Source of the DNA: Macrotrachela quadricornifera
Taxonomy: Eukaryota > Rotifera > Eurotatoria > Philodinida > Philodinidae
DNA length: 64,000 bases
Assembly: GCA_022393335.1 (NCBI GenBank)
Contig: JAJEKB010020892.1
Coordinates: forward strand, 48,481 to 112,480
Direction: 5' to 3'
This document shows, in pieces, positions 48,436 through 61,600 of this stretch. Position numbers and translations under genes: made by a program. The notes under the pieces are model-generated. The model did not search any database. It was not told the origin of the DNA and saw only the letters and a program-made list of their open reading frames with translations. Numbering within the stretch: position 1 is the stretch's first letter; the number at the start of each line of letters is the position of its first letter.

Positions 48436-50173
48436 TTGTTGAAGGTGTTGAAATTTGTTGATAATTCATTGTATTTGGATCAACACGTAGATGATCATGT
48501 GCATGTGAATAAGTTTTATCTTGATCAATTGAATCTCCTTTAAGAAAACCAACAGTAAGATCTTCTCTATCGTCTCTAACATAAATTTCATTTAGAAAAT
48601 GAGTTGCTGTTAAATCCGAAGTTGTCATAAGTTCATGTACTTCATCATTCATATTTTCATGATCATTTTCATTTGATTCAGCAGCTGAACGAGTATAAGA
48701 ATTTTGAGATTGATATCGTCGTCGATGACGTGTTTCGAGTGCTTCTTGTTTTTTACGTAAATATTCTCCATGTTTTAAACTTTCCTTATTTATATGTTCT
48801 GTTTTTAATGTATGTTGAGTATTTTTTAATTTTTGTTCTCCATTCATATCATTAATAGCTGCATTAATAACAGTTAAAGCATCGGTTAAAGCTTCAATTT
48901 TTTCTATTGATTTGTAACATGCATCATTTATTTCATCCAAACGCATATTAGACATATCACTAATTTGTCGTTCATTCATACGACTTATAAGTAAGGATAA
49001 AGAATATTTATTTGGTTTATCTTTTAATTCTTTTATATCAACTCTATCAAAATTGTGAATTTTCATAACAACATTTGTATTAAAACTTGATCGTATATCT
49101 TCTAATAATCGTCCACAACTAGCTGTATAAAGTTCTTCAATAGCACGACGTGCATTTAAATGATGACTTCCAGAATGTGGATCTCGTTTACTTGTTAAAA
49201 ATGATTCTGAACCATAAATTTGTTCAAGAAGTTTTTCTGGTGGAATTGATTTAAAAACATCTAAAAGTGTTGCTGATGTATATGCTCCATTAGCTGAATT
49301 TTTAACAAATATTCCGTCAATATATTGATTAAATTTTGAATGTTGAATCTCTTTTGGAATTGAAAAAGCTAATTTTAACATACGTGCAGTTATATCATAA
49401 TGTGAATATGCACTAATAGAATTTCTTGCATCACGAATAAAACGTATTGCATCATGAATCATTGAACGTATAAGAATATGATATTCATGATCTACAAGAT
49501 TAAGAAAACGATTATGATCACGTAAAAGTGGATATTTTTCATCACTAAGAAGATATCGTTTAACATTTATTTTAAACATATCTAATAGATATGAATACAT
49601 TTGAGTAAGCCAACAAATTCCAATAAGAAATGTTTCACGTAAAAGTGTACGAAGGATATCTCGAACAGCTTTTTCCATATCATCATAATCAGTTGAATTA
49701 TGTGTTAAATGTGCTGCAACTGTTTCAATCCAATCTCGTGTTGGTTCACGTGGTTTAAAATATAAAATCATATATGAAAACATATTATGAAGTCGTGTAA
49801 AATGACGAGAACCAACAAGACGTAAATCAAGTGTTTCATGTTCTTCAGGAAATCGTTGTTTTAAATCATTTGCTGATAGATAAGCACGCCATGTAACTGG
49901 TTTTTTTCGTTTCCATTGAGAATAATCTTGTTCTATATCACTATAAGTTTGACCACATCGATCAAGTGGAAAAATAAAATCAATTTCAGATTTATAACCA
50001 ACATATTGACGAAGAGTAGAACGAAAATCATTTATATATTCAAGATATGTCTCTTGTAATGATTTAGGATCAAGTAATTTGTATCGTTCTTGATCTTCAT
50101 TATATTTTCGTCGTGCTTCATCAAGTTGATCATAAATTATTGTTTGCAATTTTGGTAGAGCACCACGAAATGA
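48436..50173 (-). CDS. dynamin-like GTPase, exon 2 (stalk/effector region)
   Basis: Follows the acceptor gatttttag at 50174 in phase 0 with exon 1 and ends at a phase-1 donor (GTATTT, from 48435). It encodes about 579 residues, mostly helical and charged, corresponding to the middle and GED (stalk) part of a large dynamin-family GTPase. The last ~150 residues are rich in Arg, Gln and acidic residues (for example KKQEALETRHRRR) and probably disordered. No PH domain or membrane span is visible. An ATG-less open frame at its beginning (SFRGALPKLQ) confirms it is an internal exon rather than a gene start. Confidence 0.8.
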
Positions 50174-50848
50174 CTAAAATCAATTAAATTAGAATATATC
50201 AAATTATCATTGTCTGTGCTAATCTTAACTATCTAATTCATTTATTTGTCAAAGTCAATTAGTTAACTATATCAATACCTTTTCCCTTTGTCCGAGAAAA
50301 TTATATTCATATACGACCCATCGACGAAAAAGATCTCAAAAAGCTTGTGATTCTTTTCATCTTAAGTTTTACTCTCCATCCTAAAATATGTACATGTGTA
50401 GAACTCGAATACCTGAGTATTCAACTATTGATAGTTTTGAGGAAACAGTAGGCAAAACTACGCAGTATCAGAACAGACTGTCCAATACCGCCGGGCCAGA
50501 TGAGGCTGAGGGTGGAAGGCTTTGATAGATGGTCTGTCAAACTCCACAGCATTGAGTCAGAGTAAGGGCTCAAGAGACACGGAACCAACTTGAATGCAAA
50601 AGAGCTAAGAGGACAGCCCTCTGACACGCTGGGTAACCCGACATGGCCTGATAATGAGGTGCCCAGAAGTTTTCTGAGAGCGGAGAGCCAAATTTTACGG
50701 AGCTATGTGACTATGAGAATGTAACCTTTTTAGGAGGTGGACAAAATCTTCCAGTACTGGAATATTAAAATTTTCAGTGATTGAATAATTGAAAACTCGA
50801 ATACGAATTAACGAATTCTACACTACTGGTTCGTCTATGATAATTTAC
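50174..50848 (-). other. intron 1 of the dynamin-like gene, with a GC-richer inserted segment
   Basis: 675 nt between donor GTAAAT (50848) and the acceptor at 50174. The part at about 50400-50730 is clearly richer in G and C than its surroundings and lacks any clear reading frame. It resembles an inserted SINE-like or structural RNA-like sequence, but I do not recognise it. Confidence 0.65.
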
Positions 50849-51847
50849 CTTAAGCCAGAGTGCTTGAATTTGATTTCGCACAACATCAATACCAATAAAT
50901 GCACGATAATTAGCATCGAAACGCTGATAATTATCCGGTGGTTGACCACTCTTTTGATTCATAGTTTCAATCCATTTATCGACTTCTTTTTGCTCAAGAT
51001 GTGGTAATTCTCGTAGATATTCAACATTTTCATCAAAAGATCGTTCTGTTAATGAATATCCACCAAAAATCATATTGGTAAAATAGGATGGACCAAAATC
51101 TTTTAATTGCTTCTCAAGATTTTTATTGACTGCTGTTCCATTTGTAAAATTTATCATGAATGAATCAAATTTAGTGTGTACAGTAATCATATTTTCACGG
51201 TAATTATGTCGTGGTGGGAGTGTTGGATCTATACCCTTTGGTTTTGTACATAAATCATGAACAACACGTGCTCCATGGCTATTATCTGTAACTTGTGTTG
51301 TTTCTTTTACTAAAACGATTGAAAAACGAGGATTTCGTACGAATGATTCTGCAATTTTTTCAACAGCTTGTCGATTTTCAGCAACTTTATCACCACCAAC
51401 TAGACCCGGTATATCAATTATTTCAAAATCTGTATATTCAGCACTTTCAATTTCAATCCATTCTGGTTCTTGAGAAAAACCTCCTGTTGCAGCATTTTCT
51501 TCTTGAATACGTTTCATTAATTGTTGCAAATAATTTGCTAATTGATGAGCAGTAATACCAGCTGGTCGAATAATACGTAGTTCACCAATGGGTAAATTCG
51601 GATTATAAACAAGTCGATATGCAACTGGACAACGTGTAGCAACTTCAGCTTGTGAAAATGAACATGGAAATCGAAGAAAATTTTGAACTAACATTGATTT
51701 TCCTGTTGATGTTTCACCAACAATAACTAATTGAGGTACTTCAAGTTCATCTTCAACATTATATTTTTTAGCTATTGTACGAAGTTGTGTATATGCTTCG
51801 AATGCAGCTCGATCGATAACAGGTTCATCAGATATTGTTCGTGCCAT
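50849..51847 (-). CDS. dynamin-superfamily GTPase, exon 1 (GTPase domain)
   Basis: Starts at ATG 51847 and encodes 333 residues, ending in ALWLK at a consensus donor. G motifs: P-loop GETSTGKS (44-51), switch Thr T71 in VATRCP, DIPG (145-148, usual DLPG) and TKFD (225-228, usual TKLD). The FRNP-like FVRNPRFSIVLV and the region after G4 fit dynamin GTPases. The usual dynamin motif GRDFLPRG after the P-loop is replaced by FLRFPCSFSQ, so this is a divergent branch. With exons 2 and 3 it makes 979 residues. Expected role: GTP-driven membrane remodelling by self-assembly; organelle unknown. The gene shares no promoter region with the genes on either side. Confidence 0.88.
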
Positions 51848-53049
51848 TGTTAAATTAAATTAACGAGAAATTTTTTTCTTATACTTTTACACTTTTATGT
51901 GCTATAGCCTTGAAACACTGCAAGTAAATGCGTCGGTATTATATAGTGGCAACGTCGTTGATGATTCTAAGGTAACGCGTTTTTATTTTTTGTCAGGAAC
52001 GCAAAAGAAAAAAGAAATATAATGCTATCAACATTTGCACAATGTCATAAACCGATGTGTGTCAATAGAATGGAAAAAACCCGATGATGAAGTTTTTTTT
52101 TTGCAGACAGGACATTACCATTTAACAATATTGAGTCAATGTTACGGGAGGAATCGATTTATAATGATAACGTATGATTTTTTTGACGACGTGATTATTA
52201 TTCTAACATATTTTGTCATACATTCATATGTTTATCAGAAAAAAAAACTTTTCATTGGAAAGATACCTGAGTTCGCGTATTCAATGTTATAAGCAATTAG
52301 TGATTCATTTTTCTCGATAGAACTATTCGACAGTTGTACTACTAAGGCATATTATTGTGTGACTAGAGACAATTAGAAATATAGATGCTGCCATTTACTA
52401 ATTTCTGGTCGTAAAAGAACAAAAATTTTTGAATTTGTTTAGGTTTATATAGACAATAACCTCGACAATCGGCAAATTGTTCCCTTCACAGCAGAAATAC
52501 ATTTTAATTTTTTCCATCTTATCATGCTAAATCGCTGCATTGGATTCATGATATTCATTAAATCATGCGATCTCCAAAAATAAGTCTCCGTAAAACTAAT
52601 TGGTTTAAATAGGAATTGAATCTTATTCCCTTCTTATTTCTGAAAAACGATTATCCTAACTTTCTATCTTATAAACAGTAAACGAACAGAGCCAACTATT
52701 AATTATAATGTGAAGACAGATGTAGTGAATAATGTCTTTGTTTATCATCCAATCAAAAATTAACAACAAACCAAATATATGTATGTGTATTTATTTTCTG
52801 TTTTCATTCTTTCATTCTATGTCAGCTTAAAAGAAAAACAATTTCACGTTGAAAGAAAAATGGTTTCATTTTGAATTTCGATAGACGTGCAATTTCAACT
52901 AATAGATTGTATATATCATTTTCTTGTCTTGTTCTTTCGTTTCATGTTTCTACATTTTTCCATTTCTGCTGAAAATAGAACAATTTCCTGATTGATTGGT
53001 CCAATAGTCCACTGCTGAACATAATATCATAATAATAAATATTTTTAAA
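51848..53049. other. intergenic, 5' flank of the dynamin-like gene
   Basis: No recognisable gene. The frame 52035-52292 (plus) has no motif and is probably fortuitous. Confidence 0.45.
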
Positions 53050-53265
53050 AAATGTATTACAAAAACAACATGAGAAGCTCTACAATGTATAGAGAATAAT
53101 TTATTTTATATATGAAATAAAAAATTATGATTTCGAAGCGATAGAAATTGTTTACAAAATATTTTGCTTCTTTCAAAAATAAGAAGTACACAAATCTTAT
53201 CTAAGTCGTAGAACTTTTCATGCGGCATCTTTTAGAATATTTTGTTTTTCAAAACAACGTATTAA
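53050..53265. mobile_element. small foldback repeat sharing arm-tip motif with other foldbacks
   Basis: The left arm (53050-53090, with gaagctctacaatg) and right arm (53203-53265, with gtagaacttttcatgcggca) are inverted and match the arm-tip block of the elements at 11648-12231 and 33969-34963. The left arm looks partly deleted. Non-coding. Confidence 0.55.
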
Positions 53266-54165
53266 ATTATTGAAAAGCAACAAAATAAAGTGTAGCCATT
53301 TTATCTACCTCACTTATACTTATCTTTTATTATTATTACTATTATGTGAAGAGTGATCAAATAGCATAAAAGAAATCGAGCATTGCTTTCTTTATTACTT
53401 TAAAAAAAAATATTTTCAACCTTTTTTTTCTATGAATAACACATGATGATATTACTACTTTTGTTATCTCCAAGATAGAATAAAAATTAAACAAATTCAA
53501 TCTTGAATTTAACTAATGGTTCAAATAATCTTTTAATATTAAATGGCGAAAAATATAAGACATTAATTTATTCATTTGTTCACGTTCTATTAATTATTCT
53601 TATATCTTCTTTTATTAAAGGAATTATTTGATCAAGCAATTTCTTTTAATTCGAAATAAAACTATTGAATATAAATATTGACAAACACTATAATAATAAA
53701 GGATTGATAAAAACACCACGTTAAGTTTCTCAAGGTCGTTAATATGAATAACTTACACTAATACGAGGCTTAATTGGGAGAGAACAATATTTGGATAACA
53801 ATAAGAAGCAAGATAAGAATAAAAAATATCATAGTAATCGAACAGCATAACTTTCAAGGTTAAGAAAATGTTCCTTTCAATATGTTATTTATAGGTACAT
53901 CCGTAAAATAAATCTATGAATGAATAATAAATACATACACAGAAGAAATAGTTTCAAATAAAACGCATCCTTTCACAAACATTGTAATCGAAATTATTTC
54001 ATACTAAACTGTTTTCTTTTCAGATTTCATTTATAATAGAGACATCTGTTTAATAATCAGAAAAGTAACTAATTTAAATTGTTTCTGTTATTTAATTATT
54101 ATACATTAAGACCTCATATTTTCTCTATGAAGATAGTTCTAAAGGCGAAATACAAATCATACAGA
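53266..54165. other. intergenic, no recognisable gene
   Basis: AT-rich spacer, nothing supported. Confidence 0.45.
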
Positions 54166-54699
54166 GTGTTATAAAACCTTTACATCCTTCTAGTCCGATC
54201 TTAAGACTATTTGATTCTTCTTAACAATTTTATACCAAATGAAAGCTTGTGAAAAACTGAACTTCGAGATGTGATTCGAGAGATTATTGTCTATGAAGTT
54301 ATTGAAATGTCTTGTACTATAAGCTAACGTAGACTTTTATTTCAAGATTTTCTCAGGTTTTTAATAGTAAAATTTGATTTTCATGTCAAATAGCATATAT
54401 TTTATGAGAAGATATTTTTGGTCAAAATTCATTTATACCTACCCTTCAGCTATCTTTTACTCAATTTTGACTTAAAGTTGATCACTCGACGAATTTTACT
54501 ATTAAAAACTTGAGAAGATCTTGAAATAAAAGTCTACTTTAGCTTATAGTACAGGGCATTTCAATAACTTCATAGACAATAATCTCTCGAATCACATCTC
54601 GAAGTTCAGTTTTTCGCAAACTTTTATTTGATATAGAATACTTAGTGAAATCATTTAACCTTAAGATCGAAACAGAGGAATGTAAAGGTTTTGTAACAC
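54166..54699. mobile_element. foldback element with ~210-bp arms
   Basis: The left arm (54166-54376) starts gtgttataaaacctttacat. The right arm (54491-54699) ends with the near reverse complement atgtaaaggttttgtaacac. The arms match through the central tttttaatagtaaaatt. The 114-bp loop is non-coding. This is a non-autonomous palindromic element; no target duplication was identified. Confidence 0.8.
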
Positions 54700-56233
54700 C
54701 ATGTATTTTCTAGAGAGGTAATAAAATCTAGAACGAGAAGGCAATATCTAAAACAGTAGCGCAATTATTTTATATACAAGTAAACATTCCCTAAAACTAA
54801 CTATAAATAGATATCTAGGAAATATTTAGAAGTCTCTTGTTAAACTTAGATGGTTAAGAACAAATAAGTACATGTTCATTAAAATATTGTGACAATGTTT
54901 TCTATTATTTAAACATTTCTACATTTGATATGGTTACTTCCATTTTTCTCTATGCTTCCAGAATCGCAACAATAAATCTTACAGCAAATATTTTGCATAA
55001 GTTTCTGACTGATATATCACTATCTATTTGTTCCAGCTGGTAGCTTAATGTTAAGAAAAGATTAAGAAGCATACACACAACGAATTTTGGATTGTTCACA
55101 CTTCTATCATGATAATTTATTTTGGAATAAGTTTCATAAGAGGAAAAATGATGGTCTTGAAGAGTTTTTTTCGTAGCAATCGAATTGAATTATTGATACC
55201 AAGAGGAAAGAAACTGATTTCCATTGATTTTTAGTCTAGAAACCAGTTTGTTCTCCCGTGATAGATACACAATCATGAAATATTTCTCTTGATTTAGTTT
55301 ACATTTATTGAAATAGATTAAATACACGTGGAGATAAGAACACAAAAAAAAATGGCTTCATTTCTTCTTTCTGTCTTTATAAAGATTGTTTTTTTGTTTC
55401 TCTATTCTACACTTGCTTGCTTCTATTTACATTTTTTACATTTTTTTTTGTCATAATATTTCCTATAGCTGATTTAATATTTAGTATACACAAGTAAAAG
55501 TAAAATATGTAAAATTTTTTGCACAGAAATTGTAGCTTATATTTTGTTAGATGTCTAACTCTAGATCGTTGAGATGAGATGAATGTAGACGTATATCGCT
55601 CTGGTTTATTCATGAAAAGTCGCATGCTATATATAGGCAAGAAGATCACACGTCTATAGGAATTGTCCATCCGATGAGGGTGAAAAGAACCCATTGAATA
55701 CAATACATATGAGAAGATGGCATATATAAGACGAAAGGAAAGGAAAAATACAGATGACAGAATACATTTGCCGTAATGAGAAAAGGAAGATCGCCACATA
55801 TAGTAGAACACGCAAAACGTCCTAGATGATAACAAACATGGTATAGATGATGAATGAGTAACATTTCCTAACAATTTATGTAAAGAAATACCCTTAAATA
55901 ATTATCTTCCAATGTAAAAACACGAAATAAGAACGATATCGTATGAATTAAAGACGTAAGAGAATAAAAGAAGATCATAAGAATAATCTTTCTTTCATTG
56001 ACAACTATCGAAATCTTATTATAACAATAATTGGTAATTTCATTATATGATGAAAGTTGTGTTTATATATCGCTGTCAATAATACTTTCAGCAGAAAATG
56101 TCATAACATGTTTTTGTAATTTCACCATAGCATGATGAAATCTGTAACATATTGTGAAATGATGAGTTTACTTGTGTTATAAAAGAAATAAAATAAAACA
56201 TCAAAAAGTAAGCACAATCTTTATCTCATACAA
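54700..56233. other. intergenic, upstream of the glycosyltransferase
   Basis: No recognisable gene. Minus-strand frames 55407-55874 are hydrophobic but motif-free. Confidence 0.45.
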
Positions 56234-57235
56234 ATGTCGAATTCTATATCTACATATTCAATTCTACCAGATTTATTGACAATAATTGTAACAACTTCAC
56301 CTGTTCCATCTTCACCATCATCCGATTTAATTAAAAATACTCTTGCTTCATTACCAGATATATTATTAGAAGTTCCTATCATCATTACTTTTGATAATTT
56401 TACTGTTGGTTTAGACGAACATGGTAAATTAAAAAAAGGATGTGTCTCTCAAGATCTAGCTAATCGATATCCTGCTTACATTGAAAATGTATGTAAATTA
56501 TTCGGTGATGTTTCTTATTCAGTTGATAATTCTGAATGCTCAATTTTATCTAGTTTAAATCGTAATGTAACCTTTCTCATACTAAAAAATCGAAATGGAT
56601 TTGCTTTTAGTGTTAAAATTGCATTAGATTATGTAAAGACACCATATGTTATGATTCTTCAACATGATTGGCTTTTTACATCTCATCCACCAATATCTCA
56701 TCTATTATCAATTTTACAAACAGAAAATGAAGTTCAATATATTGGTTTTATTTCACGCATGTCATTAAATTATGAAATAAGTAAAGGTCATTCACATCAT
56801 TATTATCGTTATATAATTTCTCAATCTCGAAATTTTCGATTAAATCGACTATTAAACAATGATTTATTAGCTTGTTTACATTGGTATGATAGACCTCATC
56901 TATGTTCTGTTGAAACATATCGACAAATATTCGATATGGAAATTATTAAACGAGGAGATTTTATTGAAGATACATTTGGTACTGAATATATACGATCTAT
57001 CAAGAATGCACAAACTAAAGAAGATGCGTTTGAACAATGGAAAAAGTGGGGTGCATGGTTATATTATCCTCATGATGGAAAATTAGCTACTGTTCGTCAT
57101 CAACATGGAAGAGTAAATTTATTGGGTGAAAGACAACAAGAAAAAATTAATCATTTAATTAAATTAAATATAGAGAAACGGACTGATTCATCTGGTGAAG
57201 AGAATGATCTTATTTACGAATTCAATTTCGATTAA
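56234..57235 (+). CDS. putative GT-A-type glycosyltransferase
   Basis: Intact 333-residue frame with no intron. The N-terminal part (LLTIIVTTSPVPSSPSSDLI) reads like the first strand and nucleotide-binding loop of a GT-A fold, followed by IIITFDNF. Further in, KIALDYVKTPYVMILQHDWLF (about 128-148) is the typical helix and strand leading to a DXD-like metal/nucleotide site, here Q143-H144-D145-W146. GDFIEDTFGTEY (241-252) has an acidic pair (E245, D246) where a catalytic base or acceptor-site residue is expected. No signal peptide or TM anchor is visible, so the location is unclear. I do not recognise a named family, and donor and acceptor are unknown. The length suits a single catalytic domain. 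Confidence 0.65.
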   Translation: MSNSISTYSILPDLLTIIVTTSPVPSSPSSDLIKNTLASLPDILLEVPIIITFDNFTVGLDEHGKLKKGCVSQDLANRYPAYIENVCKLFGDVSYSVDNSECSILSSLNRNVTFLILKNRNGFAFSVKIALDYVKTPYVMILQHDWLFTSHPPISHLLSILQTENEVQYIGFISRMSLNYEISKGHSHHYYRYIISQSRNFRLNRLLNNDLLACLHWYDRPHLCSVETYRQIFDMEIIKRGDFIEDTFGTEYIRSIKNAQTKEDAFEQWKKWGAWLYYPHDGKLATVRHQHGRVNLLGERQQEKINHLIKLNIEKRTDSSGEENDLIYEFNFD

Positions 57236-58616
57236 AATCATATTACTGTGTTTTTCAATTAAAATAATATTGAAATTTCAATATAGTAAAACAAATATCT
57301 TTTGAATTCGAAAATTAAATATCAATAATTGATTGTGATTATGAGAAAATAAAAATTGTTCGTTTCAATATGAATAGTTATTTCTATTTTATATTCAGTA
57401 GATCCATAGAAAATACTTTTCATTTGTGTGCGGAATGCAAAGAATGAACGTGTCCTTAGTGAAACAAATGAAGCATTTAGATACGATTTATTTTTAAAAT
57501 ATATGTTAATACAAATGAATTAAATTTGATCTTACGCGATGATGATTGCATTTAAATTTCTGTACTCGTACTATCTTTTCTAGGTGTTGAAATCACTTTA
57601 TCTCTTTATATTGATGATATTTGGCTCTCTTCATCTATTCACAAGTGAATAAAATGTTTCTCAAAGTCTGTGTGGTAGTAATTGAAATACCAGTCTTTCG
57701 TATTCCTTCTCCATTGACTACGGAAGATACCGACGGAAAAATTTTTCGATGAAAACCGCGATTTATTACGGTGTAGGAAACCGTTCATCTTAGCGGTTTA
57801 ATAGTACCACAAAAGTCACACCTTTTATTAGGTTTTTTCACACTGCCCGAAACCGCGATTAGTAACGATTTCAAAGAAAAATAATTCATCATCTTGATGG
57901 TATATTATTTCTCACATCTAAGACTTGTATTAATATTACATCTGACTTTTTACTACCTCGTGAGTATTATTATAAATAGTCGTATTCAAATTTTATGTAA
58001 CTTGAAAATATTTTTTCCATAGTTCAATCTGCAGAATTAATTTTTTTTTGTTTGAATTTATTTGAGGTTATCATGTAAAGCGAACAAAAATAGTATAGAC
58101 ATAGAGTCTATTATGGTTTGATAAAAAAATCTTATATTTTTATTTGTTGAAATGATTTTCTTATAATTTGTTTCATTTCCTAGCAAGAAGAAAATTAAAT
58201 TTAATTCTAATACAAATTTTCTGTATCGAAATTGTTGTCATATATTATCATAAAAAAAAATCTAGCCAGATATCAAGATTACATTATTCAGAATAATAAT
58301 ATCTTTTGAAAAAATGTGAAAATCACCGTTTATAATGAGAAGTTTGCAAAATATAAAACTGAAAGATGGCGCTTCTCGAATACCGCAACTAATTTACATC
58401 TCATTGAGCTTTCATACCGCCATTTTCAACATTCATCATATTGCGGTATTTGTTTAAGAATTTTTTTCTAGCACGAATTCTCATTCATAGAACATAACAA
58501 CTTTTTATTTCAAAATGATTATGCTAAAGAATAATATTGTAGATAAATATGAAAAAAATTTGTTTAAACGAGCAAAATATTTTTAAAGTTCGAATAAATT
58601 TTATTTTATTATGATC
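57236..58616. other. intergenic with small CG-containing repeats
   Basis: No gene. Two direct copies of a short motif (aaaccgcgattta-like, about 57752 and 57848) and the sequence around 58320-58450 (accgc and ggcgc motifs) stand out from the AT-rich background and may be remnants of another MITE. Confidence 0.4.
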
Positions 58617-61600
58617 TTCTTATATTTCTAAGAGGCCGTATACTAAATCTTTTCTGTATAATTGTTCGAAAACTTTCTTTATATTTTGGTGATGGTACTA
58701 TATAAATAAATATTATAGCAGTTAATGGTAAAAATGATATAAAATATCCAATTAAATATACATATCTTTGTCATTGATGTTGAATACAAGTTAACACAAA
58801 TGTTAATATATAACTTGGAATTTTTATAAATCATTATTATTATTGTACTAATTGTTCTTTAACAATATTAAAAATAGTAATATGAGATTTTTTTACAATT
58901 GTTTTTAATTGAAATTTTGTTTTATAGAATAAAAAAGAAATAATTGATATTAAATTTAGAATCAATATTATAATAAGATGAAATATATTAATAAATTTTT
59001 CATAAATATTCTATGATATTGAATTAAAATTTAAAATACACCATGGATGATCTTTTTTATCACCATTTATATTTGATTCATCAATTAATGTTAAATAAAA
59101 TGGACGATACAATGTTGTTAATAAATTAAATAATAAAATACAAATAATTATCCAATAAGATATTTTTAAAGCAATTATTTTTGTAAAATGAATATCTTTA
59201 ATAATTGTATATGCTCGTTCAATTGATATACAAACAATTAACCAATCAAATAATGATGAAATTAAACATTTTAAATACTCAAGAAATATACAAATTAATT
59301 TAATAAATAAAATATGTATTATAATCATATATAAAAATCTTAGAAATACTAAAACAATACCACATTGAGTTATTATATTAAAAATAAAACTAAATATAAA
59401 AATTATAATAAGAATAATAAATGATTGTTTAGAAAATGATATATTTTCTCTTTTTATTTCAATACCAATTAACATATCTAACGTTATAAAATAATTCTCA
59501 GTTGAAAATTGACATATCGAACTATATGAACATTGTGAACATATACATATAAAACTCCATTTTTCTTCTTCAAGATGGATCTCGTTTTAAACATAAACCA
59601 TTATTTAAACAATTATTACATCTACTATAATCATGATTAAAAAAAAAACAATGACTAAAATATTCTTTCGTACAAAAAACATCGTAAATTTCGATTATTA
59701 TAACATGGTAAATGATAGAATTTAAAACGTTTTAAATATGAATATTTATATAAAATTGTTTCATTAAATAATTCATTTATGTTTTTACATAAATTTGAAT
59801 TTATAACAGTTGTATTCAAAGAATCAATTGAGTTTGATTGTATTGCAAATATATAATAAAAATTTCTCAATATATTATAAAACATTTCCATATAAAAATT
59901 GTTTTTGTTGAAGAATATTATACATAACTATAATAGCACGTATTTCATTTGAAAAAGTATACATTTATTTTAATTTTTTTATCATTTAAAATAATACATT
60001 GAGAATAAGATGCACATGATGTTTTATTACATAAATTTAATGATGATTTTAAATGACATTTATCACCAAACCAACCTTGTTTACACCAACAATATTCTAT
60101 ATGTTTTCAATTTACATAATACATACATTTTCCATATGAACCACATCGTTTTTCACAATTTATTACTTTGAATAATTCATTTTCAAGTGTTAATATAGTA
60201 ATTAATCTATTAACTGGTAAAAATGGATATGCTATAGGAAATAACCAACTTGATATATATTGAATATTTATTTCTTTATTTATATATGAATCAATACGAA
60301 TAAATTTTGATTTTAATCGTTCATATAATGATGTGTTTTGTATCCTTTCATATATTAAATGAATATATCTATCGTATGAATCCATTTTATGATTATAAAT
60401 AACTAGCGGTAGTACCCGGCGTTGCTCGGGAAATCTCCATACTGGAAACTTACCATGTCAGAAAACGACAGAAGATGTATAGAAGGCTTGATTAAGACCT
60501 TTTCATCTATTATTACTACATATCCCGCCGTGCATACATTATATTCATTTTTAAATCGGATAATTCAGCAAATAGTGTGGGGGTGTAACAGTCTTCCTCT
60601 TAACTCATGCGTATTTCCATACTTTATACCAGTACCCAGTGCAAAAAAACTGGCATTAACAGGTGGATATTCTAACAATGGCAGCATATGTCCCGAAGTT
60701 TTTGAAAAACTGGGGGAAAAGTGTAATGTAACATAACCTGTTGTGAAATTGCAGCCCAATCCTCTCGCCAGTCATCCTGATCCCTTTTTACCTTCCTCGA
60801 GACCTAAGAGTATTTCATGAAAAGTTTGACACCCTCAACTCGTGCGATGTCCAAATGCATAAAAAACAGATAGGCAAACAAACTTTCTCCTTTATATATT
60901 TTGATTAGAAACATCCGCTTCTCAAATTTAAACCAAAGAATCCTCGATAAAAAACGATTAATCTTAGAATCATAACAGATTCGCGAAATTTCTGGAAAAT
61001 TAACGCAAAGTTCATTGCGATAAAACTTCAGTGAAATTTCACCCAGACGTCTTCTCCCTACTCCTATTAATAGTAATAGCACTCTTTTAAGCTGCCTCTG
61101 AACTCAGAGAAGCACCATGGAAAATTTGGTAATGTTAGCTAATACAGCACTATTTGGGTGAGATTTCACCCACACCCTCGATGGGTGACCCCACCATGAC
61201 CTTTCTCTACGTCTGGGGAGGCACCATAGAAAGTTTGGTGACGCTATCTTTTACCGGGATAGAGTTATAAGCGGACAGACAAACAGACAACCTTTCTTCT
61301 TTATAAATATAGATTTCATTATATGATATAATAATATTATTTTCATTTAATAAATAAATAACTAAACGAAATACTGTTAATGGATAAAAATAATATAGAT
61401 TTTGAATTTTTAAAATAATAATTATATGTTCAGATTGATATTGACAATTCTCACCATAATATGATGGTGAACAAAGACAATAAGATTTATTAATTGATAA
61501 TGATTCAATTGGATAACCATGATTACATAACCACATCTTTATATTATTAGTATTAATTTGTGATAATATTCTTTTTTCAGGTAATATCAATCTATTAGAA

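Noticed and set aside
55407..55874. 155-codon hydrophobic minus-strand frame
   Set aside because: Low-information composition, overlapping frames on the same strand, no recognisable motif.
60422..60759. Overlapping frames on both strands inside the 900-bp insertion
   Set aside because: No motif and no homology recognised; more likely non-coding repeat sequence.
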